DNA from: Actinomycetota bacterium
GTDB lineage: Bacteria > Actinomycetota > Actinomycetes > Nanopelagicales > Nanopelagicaceae
Assembly: GCA_016870715.1 (NCBI GenBank)
Contig: VGAL01000005.1
Location: forward strand, 1 to 61,774
Reading direction: 5' to 3'
DNA: 61,774 nt
In this document: one piece after another, positions 36,027 through 44,826 of the stretch
Position numbering within the stretch: the stretch's first letter is position 1
Layout: the number at the start of each line of letters is the position of its first letter
The notes under the pieces: generated by a model
The model's database searches: none
What the model saw: the letters and a program-made list of their open reading frames with translations, nothing else
What the model was told of the DNA's origin: nothing
Position numbers and translations under genes: made by a program

Positions 36027-39000
36027 GTTGCGTTAAAGTATTTTGCTTCGGGGTGATGAGCGATGATTGCTGATGTGGATTGTTCTGGATGAAGTTGATA
36101 CTCCTCCGACAAGTCCACACCGATGCGTTCTGGTTGGAGGAGTTCACAGAGTTGAACCTGTTGCTCTAAGTCAGGACATGCTGGATATCCGAAGGAATAA
36201 CGCGATCCGCGATATCCCTGGTCAAGAATCTCCCCCAATTGATTGCTATCTTCCCCGCCGAAGCCCAATTCATCGCGAACTCTGGCATGCCAGTACTCTG
36301 CTAACGCTTCAGTGAGTTGGACAGATAGACCGTGCAATTCCAGGTACTCGCGGAAATTATTTTGACCAAACAATTGAGCAGTAGCCTTACTGACCGCCTC
36401 TCCCATCGTTACGACATGGAAGGCGACGACATCGATCTTGCCGCTTGATTTACTGGCATAGAAATCCGATAGGCATAATCTCTTATCGCGGCGCTGTCGG
36501 GGAAAGGTAAAGCGCGTGATCTCGCTTCGAGAATCCAGGTCCTGCGGGTCAAGAATTATCAGATCATTGCCTTCGCTGTAACACGGGAAATAGCCGTAGA
36601 CAACCGCCGCCTCAATCCAGTTATTCACTTGAATATCGTTGAGTAGCGCTCGTAAACGCGGACGTCCCTCCTCCTCGACCATCTCTGTAAAACTCTTCCC
36701 ACCTTTAAGACCCCACTGCCCGACAAAGAGCGCGCGCTCATCAATCATGCTGACGTAATCAGCTAATGGAATACCCTTGACTACGCGTGAACCCCAAAAT
36801 GGTGGGGTAGGAATTGCGTTATCTGCCGATATCGCACTTCGATTGGTATCGATTTCCACTGCACCGTTGGCATCCGAGGTCACTTTGGTCCGACGTTTAC
36901 GTAATTCGGGTAGCGCTGCTCCTGGCTCCCCTCGTTTGATTGCCATTAAACGATCCATCAGTTCCAAACCCTCAAAAGCATCCTTGGCATAGCGAACGGT
37001 TCCAGTGAACTTTTCGGCCAAATCCTGCTCGACGAAGGCACGTGTGAGCGCGGCACCTCCGAGGATTACCGGCCAGCGCTCTGCTAATCCACGGGCGGAA
37101 ATCTCTTCAAGGTTTTCTTTCATGATCACGGTCGATTTCACAAGCAGTCCACTCATCCCAATTACATCGACGCTTTCTTTCTCTGCCTCGTCGATTATTG
37201 TGTTGATAGTTTGCTTGATTCCTATGTTGTAAACGCTATATCCATTGTTGGAAAGGATTATGTCGACAAGATTCTTACCGATGTCGTGAACATCCCCTTT
37301 AACTGTTGCAAGAAGAATCTTTCCGCGCCCAGTGGAATCGGTCTTCTCCATTTTGGGTTCAAGATGTACTACGGCTTTCTTCATCACTTCAGCACTTTGG
37401 AGAACAAATGGCAATTGCATCTCACCCTTGCCAAATAACTCTCCAACGGTCTTCATTCCATCGAGAAGTAAATTATTGATGATGTCCAGGGGCGCAATAC
37501 CTTGAGAGATTGCCAACTCCAGATCATCTTCCAAACCATTTCGTTCGCCATCGATGATTCGTGCCTTCAATCGATCGGTCAGTGGTAGAGCAGCTAATTG
37601 TTCAGCGCGCGAATTACGAGATGCAGAGACTTCAGCCCCCTCGAAATGCGACAAGAACTCTGAGAGAGGGTCGTAGGAAACATTTCCTGTTCCCGAGTCG
37701 TATTCTCGCCGGTCATAGATGAGATCGAGCGCGAGTTTCCGTGAACGTTCATCAATGCGAGCCATCGGTGTGATCTTGGAGGGATGAATGATTGCACTAG
37801 TCAATCCCGCTTCTACCGCTTCATGAAGAAAGATTGAATTGAGCACGATACGGGCCGCTGGATTAAGGCCGAAAGAGACGTTGCTTACGCCAAGCACAGT
37901 CTGAACTTCTGGATATAACTGCCGGATAGATCGGATCGCATTGAGCGTTTCGATTCCATCTTTGCGAGTCTCTTCTTGACCGGTAGCAATCGGGAAAGTT
38001 AAGGCATCGATGAGTATGTCAGAGGTGCGCATCCCCCAGTTCTTCGTTAAATCCTCGATAAGTCGGGTGGCTATCTTTACTTTCCAATCAGAGGTACGTG
38101 CCTGCCCCTCTTCATCTATCGTAAGAGCAACCACAGCGGCGCCGTGTTCTTTGACAAGTGGCATGATTCGCGCAAAACGAGAGTTTGGACCATCCCCATC
38201 TTCATAATTAACTGAATTGATAACTGCGCGTCCACCGAGTCTCTCTAATCCTGCTTGAAGCACAGCGGGTTCGGTTGAATCGAGAACGATGGGCAAGGTA
38301 GAACTGGTCGCAAATAACTCTGCCAGAATCGACATATCTGCAACGCCATCTCGACCCACATAGTCAACGCATAAATCAAGCATGTGGGCACCTTCTCGAA
38401 TCTGCTCCTTACCTATCTCGAGACACTCTTGCCAGTTCTGCTCAAGTAGCGCTTCACGGAAGGCTTTAGACCCATTGGCATTGGTTCTCTCACCTATTGC
38501 CATGTAAGTGTTTTGCTGTCGGAACGAAACATGCTGATAGAGCGAGGCAGCTCCTGGGTCATGAGTGAATGAACGTGAGGGTGAGAGTGAATCTTTGAAT
38601 TTCTTCTCTTTAAAGATCTTGACTACTTGAGCTATGTGTTCGGGTGTGGTTCCACAACAACCGCCAATAATGTTCAGTCCGTAGTCGTTGACAAAAGTTT
38701 CAAGACTCTTTGCCAATTCGGAGGGAGCGAGTGGATAAAACGCCCCCCCATCTTGGAGAACAGGTAAACCAGCATTAGGCATGCATGAAAGCATCGCTGT
38801 CGATGACTTGGAAAGTTGTCGAAGATGTTCGCTCATCTCGGCTGGTCCGGTTGCGCAATTTAGTCCGATGACATCTACTCCCAGAGGTTCTAGGGCAGTT
38901 AGCGCTGCTCCAATCTCACTCCCAAGAAGCATGGTGCCGGTCGTCTCAACGGTTACTTGTGCGATTAATAGAAGATCCTTTCCGGATGATTCGAGAGCGC

Positions 39001-39517
39001 GATGGCAACCATTTATTGCTGCTTTTGTTTGGAGCAAATCTTGCGATGTTTCCACCAAAAGGGCATCAGCGCCGCCATCGATAAGACCGCGCGCACACTC
39101 TTGGTAGGCATCTCGTAGTTTCGAATATGGAGCATGACCGAGCGTTGGCAATTTTGTACCTGGACCTATCGAACCAAATACCCATCTCTGGGATTCACCA
39201 GAGAATTCATCGCAGACCTCGCGTGCTAAGCGCGCTCCAGCCAAAGAAAGCTCGTAGATCCGATCTTCAATCCCATATTCAGCAAGATTGCCGAAGTTAG
39301 CCCCAAAGGTATTGGTTTCAATCCCATCAACTCCGACCGAAAGATAGGCGCGGTGTACCTCTTTCACCATTTCCGGCCTACTGACATTGAGGATTTCATT
39401 GCATCCTTCGTGGCCCTGATAATCATCAAGGGTGGGATTCTGGGCTTGAAGCATCGTGCCCATAGCGCCATCGACGATGACCACCCGTTCTGTGAGGGTT
39501 TCGCGAAGGCTTTTCAT
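36023..39517 (-). CDS. metH: Cobalamin-dependent methionine synthase
   Basis: 1164 residues in four modules. The homocysteine domain ends with the zinc ligands GGCCGT (near 284); the methyltetrahydrofolate domain has IGERTNANGSKAF; the cobalamin domain has GDVHDIGKNLVD with the lower-axial His near residue 744; the C-terminal part is the SAM-dependent reactivation domain. It makes methionine from homocysteine and needs B12, which the cell must make or take up. A TATCCT hexamer ends 7 nt before the ATG, so no B12 riboswitch leader can be fitted in. Confidence 0.96.
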   Translation of the reverse strand: MKSLRETLTERVVIVDGAMGTMLQAQNPTLDDYQGHEGCNEILNVSRPEMVKEVHRAYLSVGVDGIETNTFGANFGNLAEYGIEDRIYELSLAGARLAREVCDEFSGESQRWVFGSIGPGTKLPTLGHAPYSKLRDAYQECARGLIDGGADALLVETSQDLLQTKAAINGCHRALESSGKDLLLIAQVTVETTGTMLLGSEIGAALTALEPLGVDVIGLNCATGPAEMSEHLRQLSKSSTAMLSCMPNAGLPVLQDGGAFYPLAPSELAKSLETFVNDYGLNIIGGCCGTTPEHIAQVVKIFKEKKFKDSLSPSRSFTHDPGAASLYQHVSFRQQNTYMAIGERTNANGSKAFREALLEQNWQECLEIGKEQIREGAHMLDLCVDYVGRDGVADMSILAELFATSSTLPIVLDSTEPAVLQAGLERLGGRAVINSVNYEDGDGPNSRFARIMPLVKEHGAAVVALTIDEEGQARTSDWKVKIATRLIEDLTKNWGMRTSDILIDALTFPIATGQEETRKDGIETLNAIRSIRQLYPEVQTVLGVSNVSFGLNPAARIVLNSIFLHEAVEAGLTSAIIHPSKITPMARIDERSRKLALDLIYDRREYDSGTGNVSYDPLSEFLSHFEGAEVSASRNSRAEQLAALPLTDRLKARIIDGERNGLEDDLELAISQGIAPLDIINNLLLDGMKTVGELFGKGEMQLPFVLQSAEVMKKAVVHLEPKMEKTDSTGRGKILLATVKGDVHDIGKNLVDIILSNNGYSVYNIGIKQTINTIIDEAEKESVDVIGMSGLLVKSTVIMKENLEEISARGLAERWPVILGGAALTRAFVEQDLAEKFTGTVRYAKDAFEGLELMDRLMAIKRGEPGAALPELRKRRTKVTSDANGAVEIDTNRSAISADNAIPTPPFWGSRVVKGIPLADYVSMIDERALFVGQWGLKGGKSFTEMVEEEGRPRLRALLNDIQVNNWIEAAVVYGYFPCYSEGNDLIILDPQDLDSRSEITRFTFPRQRRDKRLCLSDFYASKSSGKIDVVAFHVVTMGEAVSKATAQLFGQNNFREYLELHGLSVQLTEALAEYWHARVRDELGFGGEDSNQLGEILDQGYRGSRYSFGYPACPDLEQQVQLCELLQPERIGVDLSEEYQLHPEQSTSAIIAHHPEAKYFNAT

Positions 39518-39524
39518 TGGAGTA

Positions 39525-39543
39525 AGGATACCTGCTCTAATGT
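39525..39543. promoter_or_regulatory. Divergent leaderless promoters of metH and the PAC2 gene
   Basis: Minus strand: TATCCT at 39525-39530, 7 nt before the metH ATG. Plus strand: TAATGT at 39538-39543, 6 nt before the ATG at 39550. The start codons are separated by 32 bp. Confidence 0.55.
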
Positions 39544-39549
39544 ACCGCT

Positions 39550-40398
39550 ATGGAGATTTACTCCCTCCCCTCGCTGCGGGACCCGATTCTTATCGCCGCA
39601 TTTCAGGGTTGGAATGATGCAGGAGAAGCAGCCTCTAAAGCCCTGGCTCATCTTCTTTCGCTCTGGCCTTCGCAATTGATAGCCGAAGTTGAATCTGAAG
39701 ATTTCTACGATTATCAAGTTAATCGCCCGCAAGTTTTTCTTGATGAAGATGGCGAACGAGAGTTGTCTTGGCCTACAACGACTATCTACGCAGTTAGCGT
39801 CCCTGATTACGATAGAGATTTGATAATCGTTACTGGAGTGGAGCCATCCATGAGATGGCGGAGCTTCGTGGGTGAAATTCTCTCGCTCGGCGAAGACCTT
39901 AATATCTCTCTCGTGGTTTCACTTGGATCGCTCCTTGCCGATGTTCCACACACTCGCCCGATTCCCGTAACGCTCTCAGTGGCAAATTCAACATTAGCGA
40001 AGAAATTCGAGGTTGAGATTAGTCGCTATGAGGGGCCGACCGGAATTCTTGGAGCAATTCAAGATGGTTGCAACGCTCGTGATATAGATTCGGTCTCACT
40101 CTGGGCAGCGATACCGCATTATGTATCAGCACCTCCATGTCCTAAAGCGACACTCGCTCTGATCAATCATCTAGAAGATTTGCTACAGATGAATATCGAT
40201 GAAGGTGAGTTGCCCGATGATGCTCGAGCGTGGGAATTAGGCGCAACTCAAATTACTCAGGAAGATAGTGAGATATCTGAGTATGTGCAATCACTTGAAG
40301 AATCTAAGGATGCCGCCGAACTACCCGAGGCATCAGGTGAATCAATCGCGCGAGAATTCGAGCGTTACTTAAGGCACCGAGGCGAAGAGAAAAAATAG
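39550..40398 (+). CDS. PAC2-family protein
   Basis: 282 residues. PAC2 proteins share a fold with the eukaryotic proteasome-assembly chaperone PAC2. Recognisable segments are AAFQGWNDAGEAASKAL near the N-terminus and the AAIPHYVSAPPCPKATLALINHLEDLL block in the middle. The M. tuberculosis homologue (Rv2125) is also next to metH. Function is not established; a proteasome link is doubtful because no proteasome genes are seen in this window. It ends 8 bp from the convergent mshC. Confidence 0.85.
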   Translation: MEIYSLPSLRDPILIAAFQGWNDAGEAASKALAHLLSLWPSQLIAEVESEDFYDYQVNRPQVFLDEDGERELSWPTTTIYAVSVPDYDRDLIIVTGVEPSMRWRSFVGEILSLGEDLNISLVVSLGSLLADVPHTRPIPVTLSVANSTLAKKFEVEISRYEGPTGILGAIQDGCNARDIDSVSLWAAIPHYVSAPPCPKATLALINHLEDLLQMNIDEGELPDDARAWELGATQITQEDSEISEYVQSLEESKDAAELPEASGESIAREFERYLRHRGEEKK

Positions 40399-40406
40399 CG
40401 TTTTAG

Positions 40407-41645
40407 CTATAGAGCAATTCCCAGAACTCCATCGAGATATCGCGAAAGCTGCCCAATGGCATTGACTGAATCCGATGACTCTGCATGTACGAGAGAATGA
40501 ATGCGATTCTTGGCCCACTCATCAATGAGTGCAAAAGCCTTTGGCGTGTTCAGGTCATCACTAATTGCAGCAGAGATATTCATGATGAGCCCCTCTACAT
40601 GTCCGCCATAGGGGCTAGAAAAGGCTTCGCGCCATAGATTCAATCGCAGTTCGGATTCTGAAAGCAATCGATCGCTCCACTCTCGATCAGCGCGGTAGTG
40701 GCCAGAGAGCAGTGCAATGCGAAGCAACATTGGGTCAATACCTTCATCTCGCATGACCGAAACGAATTTGAGGTTTCCGCGGGATTTACTCATCTTCTCA
40801 CCGTTCAACCCGATCATTCCGGTATGCACGAAACGTCGAGCAAAATCAGCGCCAGCAAGGACTCGGCCCTGCGCTGCGCACATTGAATGGTGTGGAAAAT
40901 GCAGATCGCTTCCTCCCCCTTGGATAGAGATAGGTGCGGTCAGATATTTCAAGGCAATTGCAGTGCATTCGATATGCCATCCAGGTCGTCCCGGCCCGTA
41001 GGGTGATGGCCAACTTGGCTCACCTTCGCGGTGGGCTCGCCAAATTAAACAGTCGAGCGGATTTCTCTTGCCAGACCGATCTGGATCTCCGCCTCGCTCA
41101 GCAAAAATCAGCTTCTGCTCCTCGACAGAAAGAGTGGAATTAGATTTAAAACTACCATCGCTGGAAATGTCAAAATAGAGATCATCTTCAACTCGATATA
41201 TAGCGCCGCGTTTTTCTAGTGAGGCAATTGCTTCAATTACCCAAGGAATAGTCTCAACTGCCCCCAGGTAGTGTTGCGGTGGAAGGACCCTTAGCGCTGT
41301 CATGTCATCTCTGAATAATGCGATTTGGCTCTCGGCCAAATTAGCCCAAGAGACATGATCTCGAGTGGCTCGCTCAAGGAGTGGATCGTCTACATCCGTG
41401 ATGTTTTGGATATAGGAAACGGATTTATCAGTAGCTAGGGAATATCGATGAATAAGATCAAAACTCAAATACGTTGCGGCATGGCCTAAATGGGTTGCAT
41501 CGTAAGGAGTGATACCGCAGACATACATTGAAAGATTGGCTTCTGAAATTTCCTCAATTTGCCGACTTACGCTGTTATAAAGTTTCAAAGTAGGTAGAGA
41601 GCGATTCTCAAGAGGAGGAATGTAACTTGTCGACCAGGCTTTCAC
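40407..41645 (-). CDS. mshC: Mycothiol ligase MshC
   Basis: 412 residues. It joins cysteine to glucosaminyl-inositol in mycothiol synthesis. It resembles cysteinyl-tRNA synthetase: zinc Cys43, the HIGH-like HLGHA at 52-56 after PYDAT, and KMSKS at 284-288. The length, the PYDATHLGHA wording and the short C-terminus distinguish MshC from CysS. The GTG at 41645 lies 6 nt after TAGACT (41652-41657). It is the only mycothiol-pathway gene in the window. Confidence 0.92.
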   Translation of the reverse strand: MKAWSTSYIPPLENRSLPTLKLYNSVSRQIEEISEANLSMYVCGITPYDATHLGHAATYLSFDLIHRYSLATDKSVSYIQNITDVDDPLLERATRDHVSWANLAESQIALFRDDMTALRVLPPQHYLGAVETIPWVIEAIASLEKRGAIYRVEDDLYFDISSDGSFKSNSTLSVEEQKLIFAERGGDPDRSGKRNPLDCLIWRAHREGEPSWPSPYGPGRPGWHIECTAIALKYLTAPISIQGGGSDLHFPHHSMCAAQGRVLAGADFARRFVHTGMIGLNGEKMSKSRGNLKFVSVMRDEGIDPMLLRIALLSGHYRADREWSDRLLSESELRLNLWREAFSSPYGGHVEGLIMNISAAISDDLNTPKAFALIDEWAKNRIHSLVHAESSDSVNAIGQLSRYLDGVLGIAL

Positions 41646-41651
41646 TCCGCC

Positions 41652-41657
41652 AGTCTA
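41652..41657 (-). promoter_or_regulatory. -10 element TAGACT for mshC
   Basis: On the minus strand TAGACT ends 6 nt before the mshC GTG (-12 to -7). No Shine-Dalgarno is seen, so mshC is likely leaderless and transcribed apart from the upstream SCO1664 group. Confidence 0.6.
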
Positions 41658-41701
41658 TCGGGTGAGTACCAAGAGCTTCTGCCCATAATTATAATAACAA
41701 T

Positions 41702-42406
41702 TTAGATGGGTGGCCATGGCACTGCGGGCCAATCTTCAGCCGGAAATGGGAATGCTCCCTCTGCAAGAAGAGTGGTGGCCCGCTGTAGCGTTGCGTGCAA
41801 TTCACGATTACTCAAGAATTCGCTTACCTCACGCGAAAACGAATCAAAATGGGCGACAATGTATTTCACCAATCCAATTTCGTTATCATCAAGTGGCTCG
41901 CCCATCCATTGCCAAAGCACTGTTCGCAATTTATCTTCTTCGTGGAAACAAACACCATGATCACAACCAAAAAGGCGACCATCACTTCTGGGGAGTAGGT
42001 GACCAATCTTTCTATCGGTGTTGTTTACCATTGCATCGAAGAGAACAAATTTACGTAGTCGTTCATCTTGCGATTGAGCCAGATCAATGAGATCTACACT
42101 CTCATCAACATCAATCCACTCTTGAACTGCTCCTAAACCGTACGGGCCATCGCGGAGAATTGTTAGAGGTACAAGATGAAAACCGGCAAATTCACTGAAA
42201 CGAAATGCCGAAACTTCCCTACCGGCTAGCGTTCCATCGGGAAAATCCCATAGCGGTCGCTCCCCTGCGATGGGTTTGTAAATCACATTGACTGTCTCAT
42301 TATTTAGGGTCGCTTGACCAAAGAGTGTGGCATTAGAAGCATCGACTAATCGCCCAGTAATGGAGATCTCCCCTGTAGCGATTACTTCACTAACGTCGAT
42401 AGCCAT
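41702..42406 (-). CDS. SCO1664-family kinase-like protein
   Basis: 234 residues from the ATG at 42406, which has GAGGG 4 nt upstream; earlier starts would run deeper into DUF3090. The fold looks like PI3/4-kinase and HipA relatives: Lys44 in VIYKPIAG, Glu64 in GREVSAF, NNTDRK at 128-133 with Asp131 as the possible catalytic base, and Asp149 in GCDHG as the likely metal ligand. The actual substrate is unknown. It overlaps DUF3090 by 17 nt and is conserved with it across actinobacteria (Rv2133c-Rv2135c). Confidence 0.82.
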   Translation of the reverse strand: MAIDVSEVIATGEISITGRLVDASNATLFGQATLNNETVNVIYKPIAGERPLWDFPDGTLAGREVSAFRFSEFAGFHLVPLTILRDGPYGLGAVQEWIDVDESVDLIDLAQSQDERLRKFVLFDAMVNNTDRKIGHLLPRSDGRLFGCDHGVCFHEEDKLRTVLWQWMGEPLDDNEIGLVKYIVAHFDSFSREVSEFLSNRELHATLQRATTLLAEGAFPFPAEDWPAVPWPPI

Positions 42407-42914
42407 TTGCCCTCGGGCATAGGTGACCGGCGGGATCCAACGGGCTCCCGCAGAATTGACATGGCGGACGACCTGCACCGACTAATGCAAGAGAATCTAC
42501 CGCGAAGGTAAGAGCCTCTTCGATACCTACAGTCACCTGTAAAAGAGGTGGACCCTCCAAAACATCCTCGATGATCTCGCTCTCTTCGCCACCTTGCGCC
42601 TCGATTATCAATTTCTGAGTCTGTGGGTTCCATGTTAACGAGAGCGCAGCTACTCGAAATTCCTCCGCGAAGGGAATGGTGAGTTTGGGCAAGGGGCGAT
42701 TACCGCGTTGAAAATCTTGAGCTTTACCGATCTTAATTTCCTTCATAAGAGCGATGATTCGTTCAGCAAGCACCGCTAATTGACTCTTCTCGAGCGCCAC
42801 TGCGATATTTCTGCGTCCATCTACAGCTTGCAGATAGAAAGTGCGCTCTCCAGGCATTCCTACAGTCGCTGAAACAAATTTCTCTGGAAAAATAAAACCA
42901 TAAATTTCCCTCAT
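42390..42914 (-). CDS. DUF3090 family protein with C-terminal zinc-binding motif
   Basis: 174 residues. The main part is mostly beta. The C-terminus has CQFCGSPLDPAGHLC, a likely zinc ribbon. The gene abuts the phosphatase upstream (stop and start adjacent) and overlaps the kinase-like gene downstream, so the three are co-translated. Its function is not known in any species to my knowledge. Confidence 0.88.
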   Translation of the reverse strand: MREIYGFIFPEKFVSATVGMPGERTFYLQAVDGRRNIAVALEKSQLAVLAERIIALMKEIKIGKAQDFQRGNRPLPKLTIPFAEEFRVAALSLTWNPQTQKLIIEAQGGEESEIIEDVLEGPPLLQVTVGIEEALTFAVDSLALVGAGRPPCQFCGSPLDPAGHLCPRANGYRR

Positions 42915-43601
42915 CTAATTTTTCGCTCCTCCGGAAGAATTGTGTACTTCTCCACCAAGAGTCTTCGCAACCATTCTGCTTAGGCTCTCGGCTAAAGGTT
43001 GTTGAGTCCGATTAAATTGAAGTAAACGCGGACCATCTGCGGAGATCTGTGCAACTGAAATCGAGGCCGGTTCAACCACCAGGCTCTGAAAGTTCCTAAA
43101 ATCCACTTTGAGCACCTGCGCAATCAGAAACTTAATGATGTCTCCGTGGCTGACTACGAGGAAGTTCTCATCTTCGTGGGCAAGGTCAATCAATGATTGA
43201 TAAAAGGATGCAACGCGATCCCACACATCGACAAATCTCTCGCCACTGGGAAAGTGAACGCTTTCGGGATCACCTTGCACCTGTTTCCAGAGGGGTTCTA
43301 AGGCCAGCTCTTCCAATTTCCGACCACTCCACAACCCATAATCCGGTTCGATGATTCGACTATCGCTCTGCACGAAGACACTGCTCCCATATTGAGCGAG
43401 CCAAGGTGCGATCGTTTCGCTACATCGTTCGAGAGGGCTTACGAAAACCCTTTTCAACGGCAAGGGCCCTAGGGTTTCGATGAGCTCTTTGCTCTGCGCT
43501 ACTCCAGTGGGATCTAAGCGAACGCCAGGAGTTTGTCCGGCCAGAATATTTTCAGCATTGGCAACACTTCGCGCGTGGCGAATAAGAATTACTGTTCCCA
43601 A
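42915..43601 (-). CDS. Histidine phosphatase family protein (MSMEG_4193 type)
   Basis: 228 residues from a TTG at 43601, chosen because AGGAGGA precedes it by 5 nt and the start is next to ILIRHARS. RHARS (8-12) holds the phosphorylated His9; VSHGDIIKFL supplies the second His. The family includes phosphoglycerate mutases and phosphatases; the substrate of this subfamily is unknown. It heads the unknown-function cluster phosphatase-DUF3090-SCO1664. Confidence 0.87.
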   Translation of the reverse strand: MGTVILIRHARSVANAENILAGQTPGVRLDPTGVAQSKELIETLGPLPLKRVFVSPLERCSETIAPWLAQYGSSVFVQSDSRIIEPDYGLWSGRKLEELALEPLWKQVQGDPESVHFPSGERFVDVWDRVASFYQSLIDLAHEDENFLVVSHGDIIKFLIAQVLKVDFRNFQSLVVEPASISVAQISADGPRLLQFNRTQQPLAESLSRMVAKTLGGEVHNSSGGAKN

Positions 43602-43678
43602 GGCGCTCCTCCTAGATACTCTCCCACCAGAAACTTCCCTTCAGGGAGATTAGCGAAGATAGTGAGGTCGTGCAGTTA

Positions 43679-44605
43679 ATGGAGATTCGCCAACTGGGTC
43701 GGAGCGGCCTACGCGTCTCTGCGCTTGGCTTAGGCACGATGACTTGGGGTCGAGATACCGATGAGCATGAGGCAGTAGAGCAATTTCGTTCCTTCCTTGA
43801 ATATGGCGGAACTCTCGTCGACACCGCTGCAATATTCGGTGATGGGGATAGCGAACGCGTCATTGGAGGAATGCTCAACACCTTAACTCCCCGCGAATCG
43901 GTGGTGATTTCCAGCAAAGCTGGGATGACGAAAACCGGAGTCAATAATTCGCGAGGAAATCTCTTGAAGGATCTTGATGAATCATTACGCCGTTTACGAA
44001 CTGATTATTTGGATATTTGGATGGTTCAAAGGTGGGATGAGAGTGTTCCACTGGATGAAACTTTAACTGCCCTGGAATTAGCGGTTTCGAGTGGTCGAGT
44101 TCGATATATAGGTATTTCGAATTTCTCCGGCTGGCAAACAGCGCGAGCCTTCACTCTGTTGGAGCGAACAATTCCACTCAGTGTTACGCAGAACGAGTAC
44201 TCACTGCTCAATAGAAGTTCAGAGGATGAGATACTCCCCTGTGCTGCAGAGGTGGGATTAGGCGTTCTGGCATGGTCTCCATTAGGGCGCGGGGTTCTCA
44301 CCGGAAAATACCTCAACGGAGTTCCCGCAGATTCGCGGGGAGCCAGCCCGCATCTTGGTCCATTTGTTTCGCCCTATCTGGAACCTCGATCTCGACAAAT
44401 CGTGCAGGCGGTTTCGATGGCTGCAGATGGCTTGGGGTGCGCCCCACTAGAAATCGCGCTTGCCTGGGTTCGAGATGCTCCCGGCATCTCGTGCGCAATT
44501 GTTGGCGCTCGAAGCGCAGCTCAACTTCGTGGAATCCTTCGGGTAGATGAAATCGAACTTCCGGCCTTGGTCCGTAGCGCACTTGATGATGTGAGTGCAC
44601 AATGA
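43679..44605 (+). CDS. Aldo/keto reductase-like protein lacking catalytic Tyr and His
   Basis: 308 residues from the ATG at 43679; a GTG at 43670 would add three. The TIM-barrel fold of aldo/keto reductases is clear: LGLGTMTWG, VDTA, RYIGISNFSGWQ, VTQNEYSLLNR, WSPLGRGVLTGKY and IVGARSAAQL. The active-site Asp48 and Lys80 are kept, but the catalytic Tyr is Phe53 (AAIFGDG) and the His is Gln117 (WMVQRWD). Normal reductase chemistry is therefore doubtful. It is divergent from the phosphatase gene and overlaps DUF5703 by 4 nt. Confidence 0.85.
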   Translation: MEIRQLGRSGLRVSALGLGTMTWGRDTDEHEAVEQFRSFLEYGGTLVDTAAIFGDGDSERVIGGMLNTLTPRESVVISSKAGMTKTGVNNSRGNLLKDLDESLRRLRTDYLDIWMVQRWDESVPLDETLTALELAVSSGRVRYIGISNFSGWQTARAFTLLERTIPLSVTQNEYSLLNRSSEDEILPCAAEVGLGVLAWSPLGRGVLTGKYLNGVPADSRGASPHLGPFVSPYLEPRSRQIVQAVSMAADGLGCAPLEIALAWVRDAPGISCAIVGARSAAQLRGILRVDEIELPALVRSALDDVSAQ

Positions 44606-44805
44606 TTACCTACGAATATCAACTTATCCGTGTGCCGCGAGGAACTACCAGAGGAGCGGTTCGAACAATGCTGACTGAGTATGCCGAGCGAGAGCGATGG
44701 GTTGTAGATCGAGTCCGTATTTATCCCGATGGGCGTCATTTGGTCCAACTCAAACGGAAGGTTTGGCGCCCCGATTCAGAGGGGCAAGCGCTACCGCCTC
44801 TGTAA
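44602..44805 (+). CDS. DUF5703 family small protein
   Basis: 67 residues, overlapping the aldo/keto reductase-like gene by 4 nt. Compact alpha/beta pattern: YEYQLIRVPRGTTRGAVR, a helix to AERERW, then VVDRVRIYPDGRHLVQLKRKV. The pair with the reductase-like gene is common in actinobacteria. Function unknown. It converges on the M20 gene with a 21-bp gap. Confidence 0.82.
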   Translation: MITYEYQLIRVPRGTTRGAVRTMLTEYAERERWVVDRVRIYPDGRHLVQLKRKVWRPDSEGQALPPL

Positions 44806-44826
44806 ATTCTAAGCGCGAAGGGGAGA

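Noticed and set aside
40407-41645. MshC as cysteinyl-tRNA synthetase
   Set aside because: The PYDATHLGHA motif and 412-residue length without the CysS anticodon-binding C-terminus fit MshC better.
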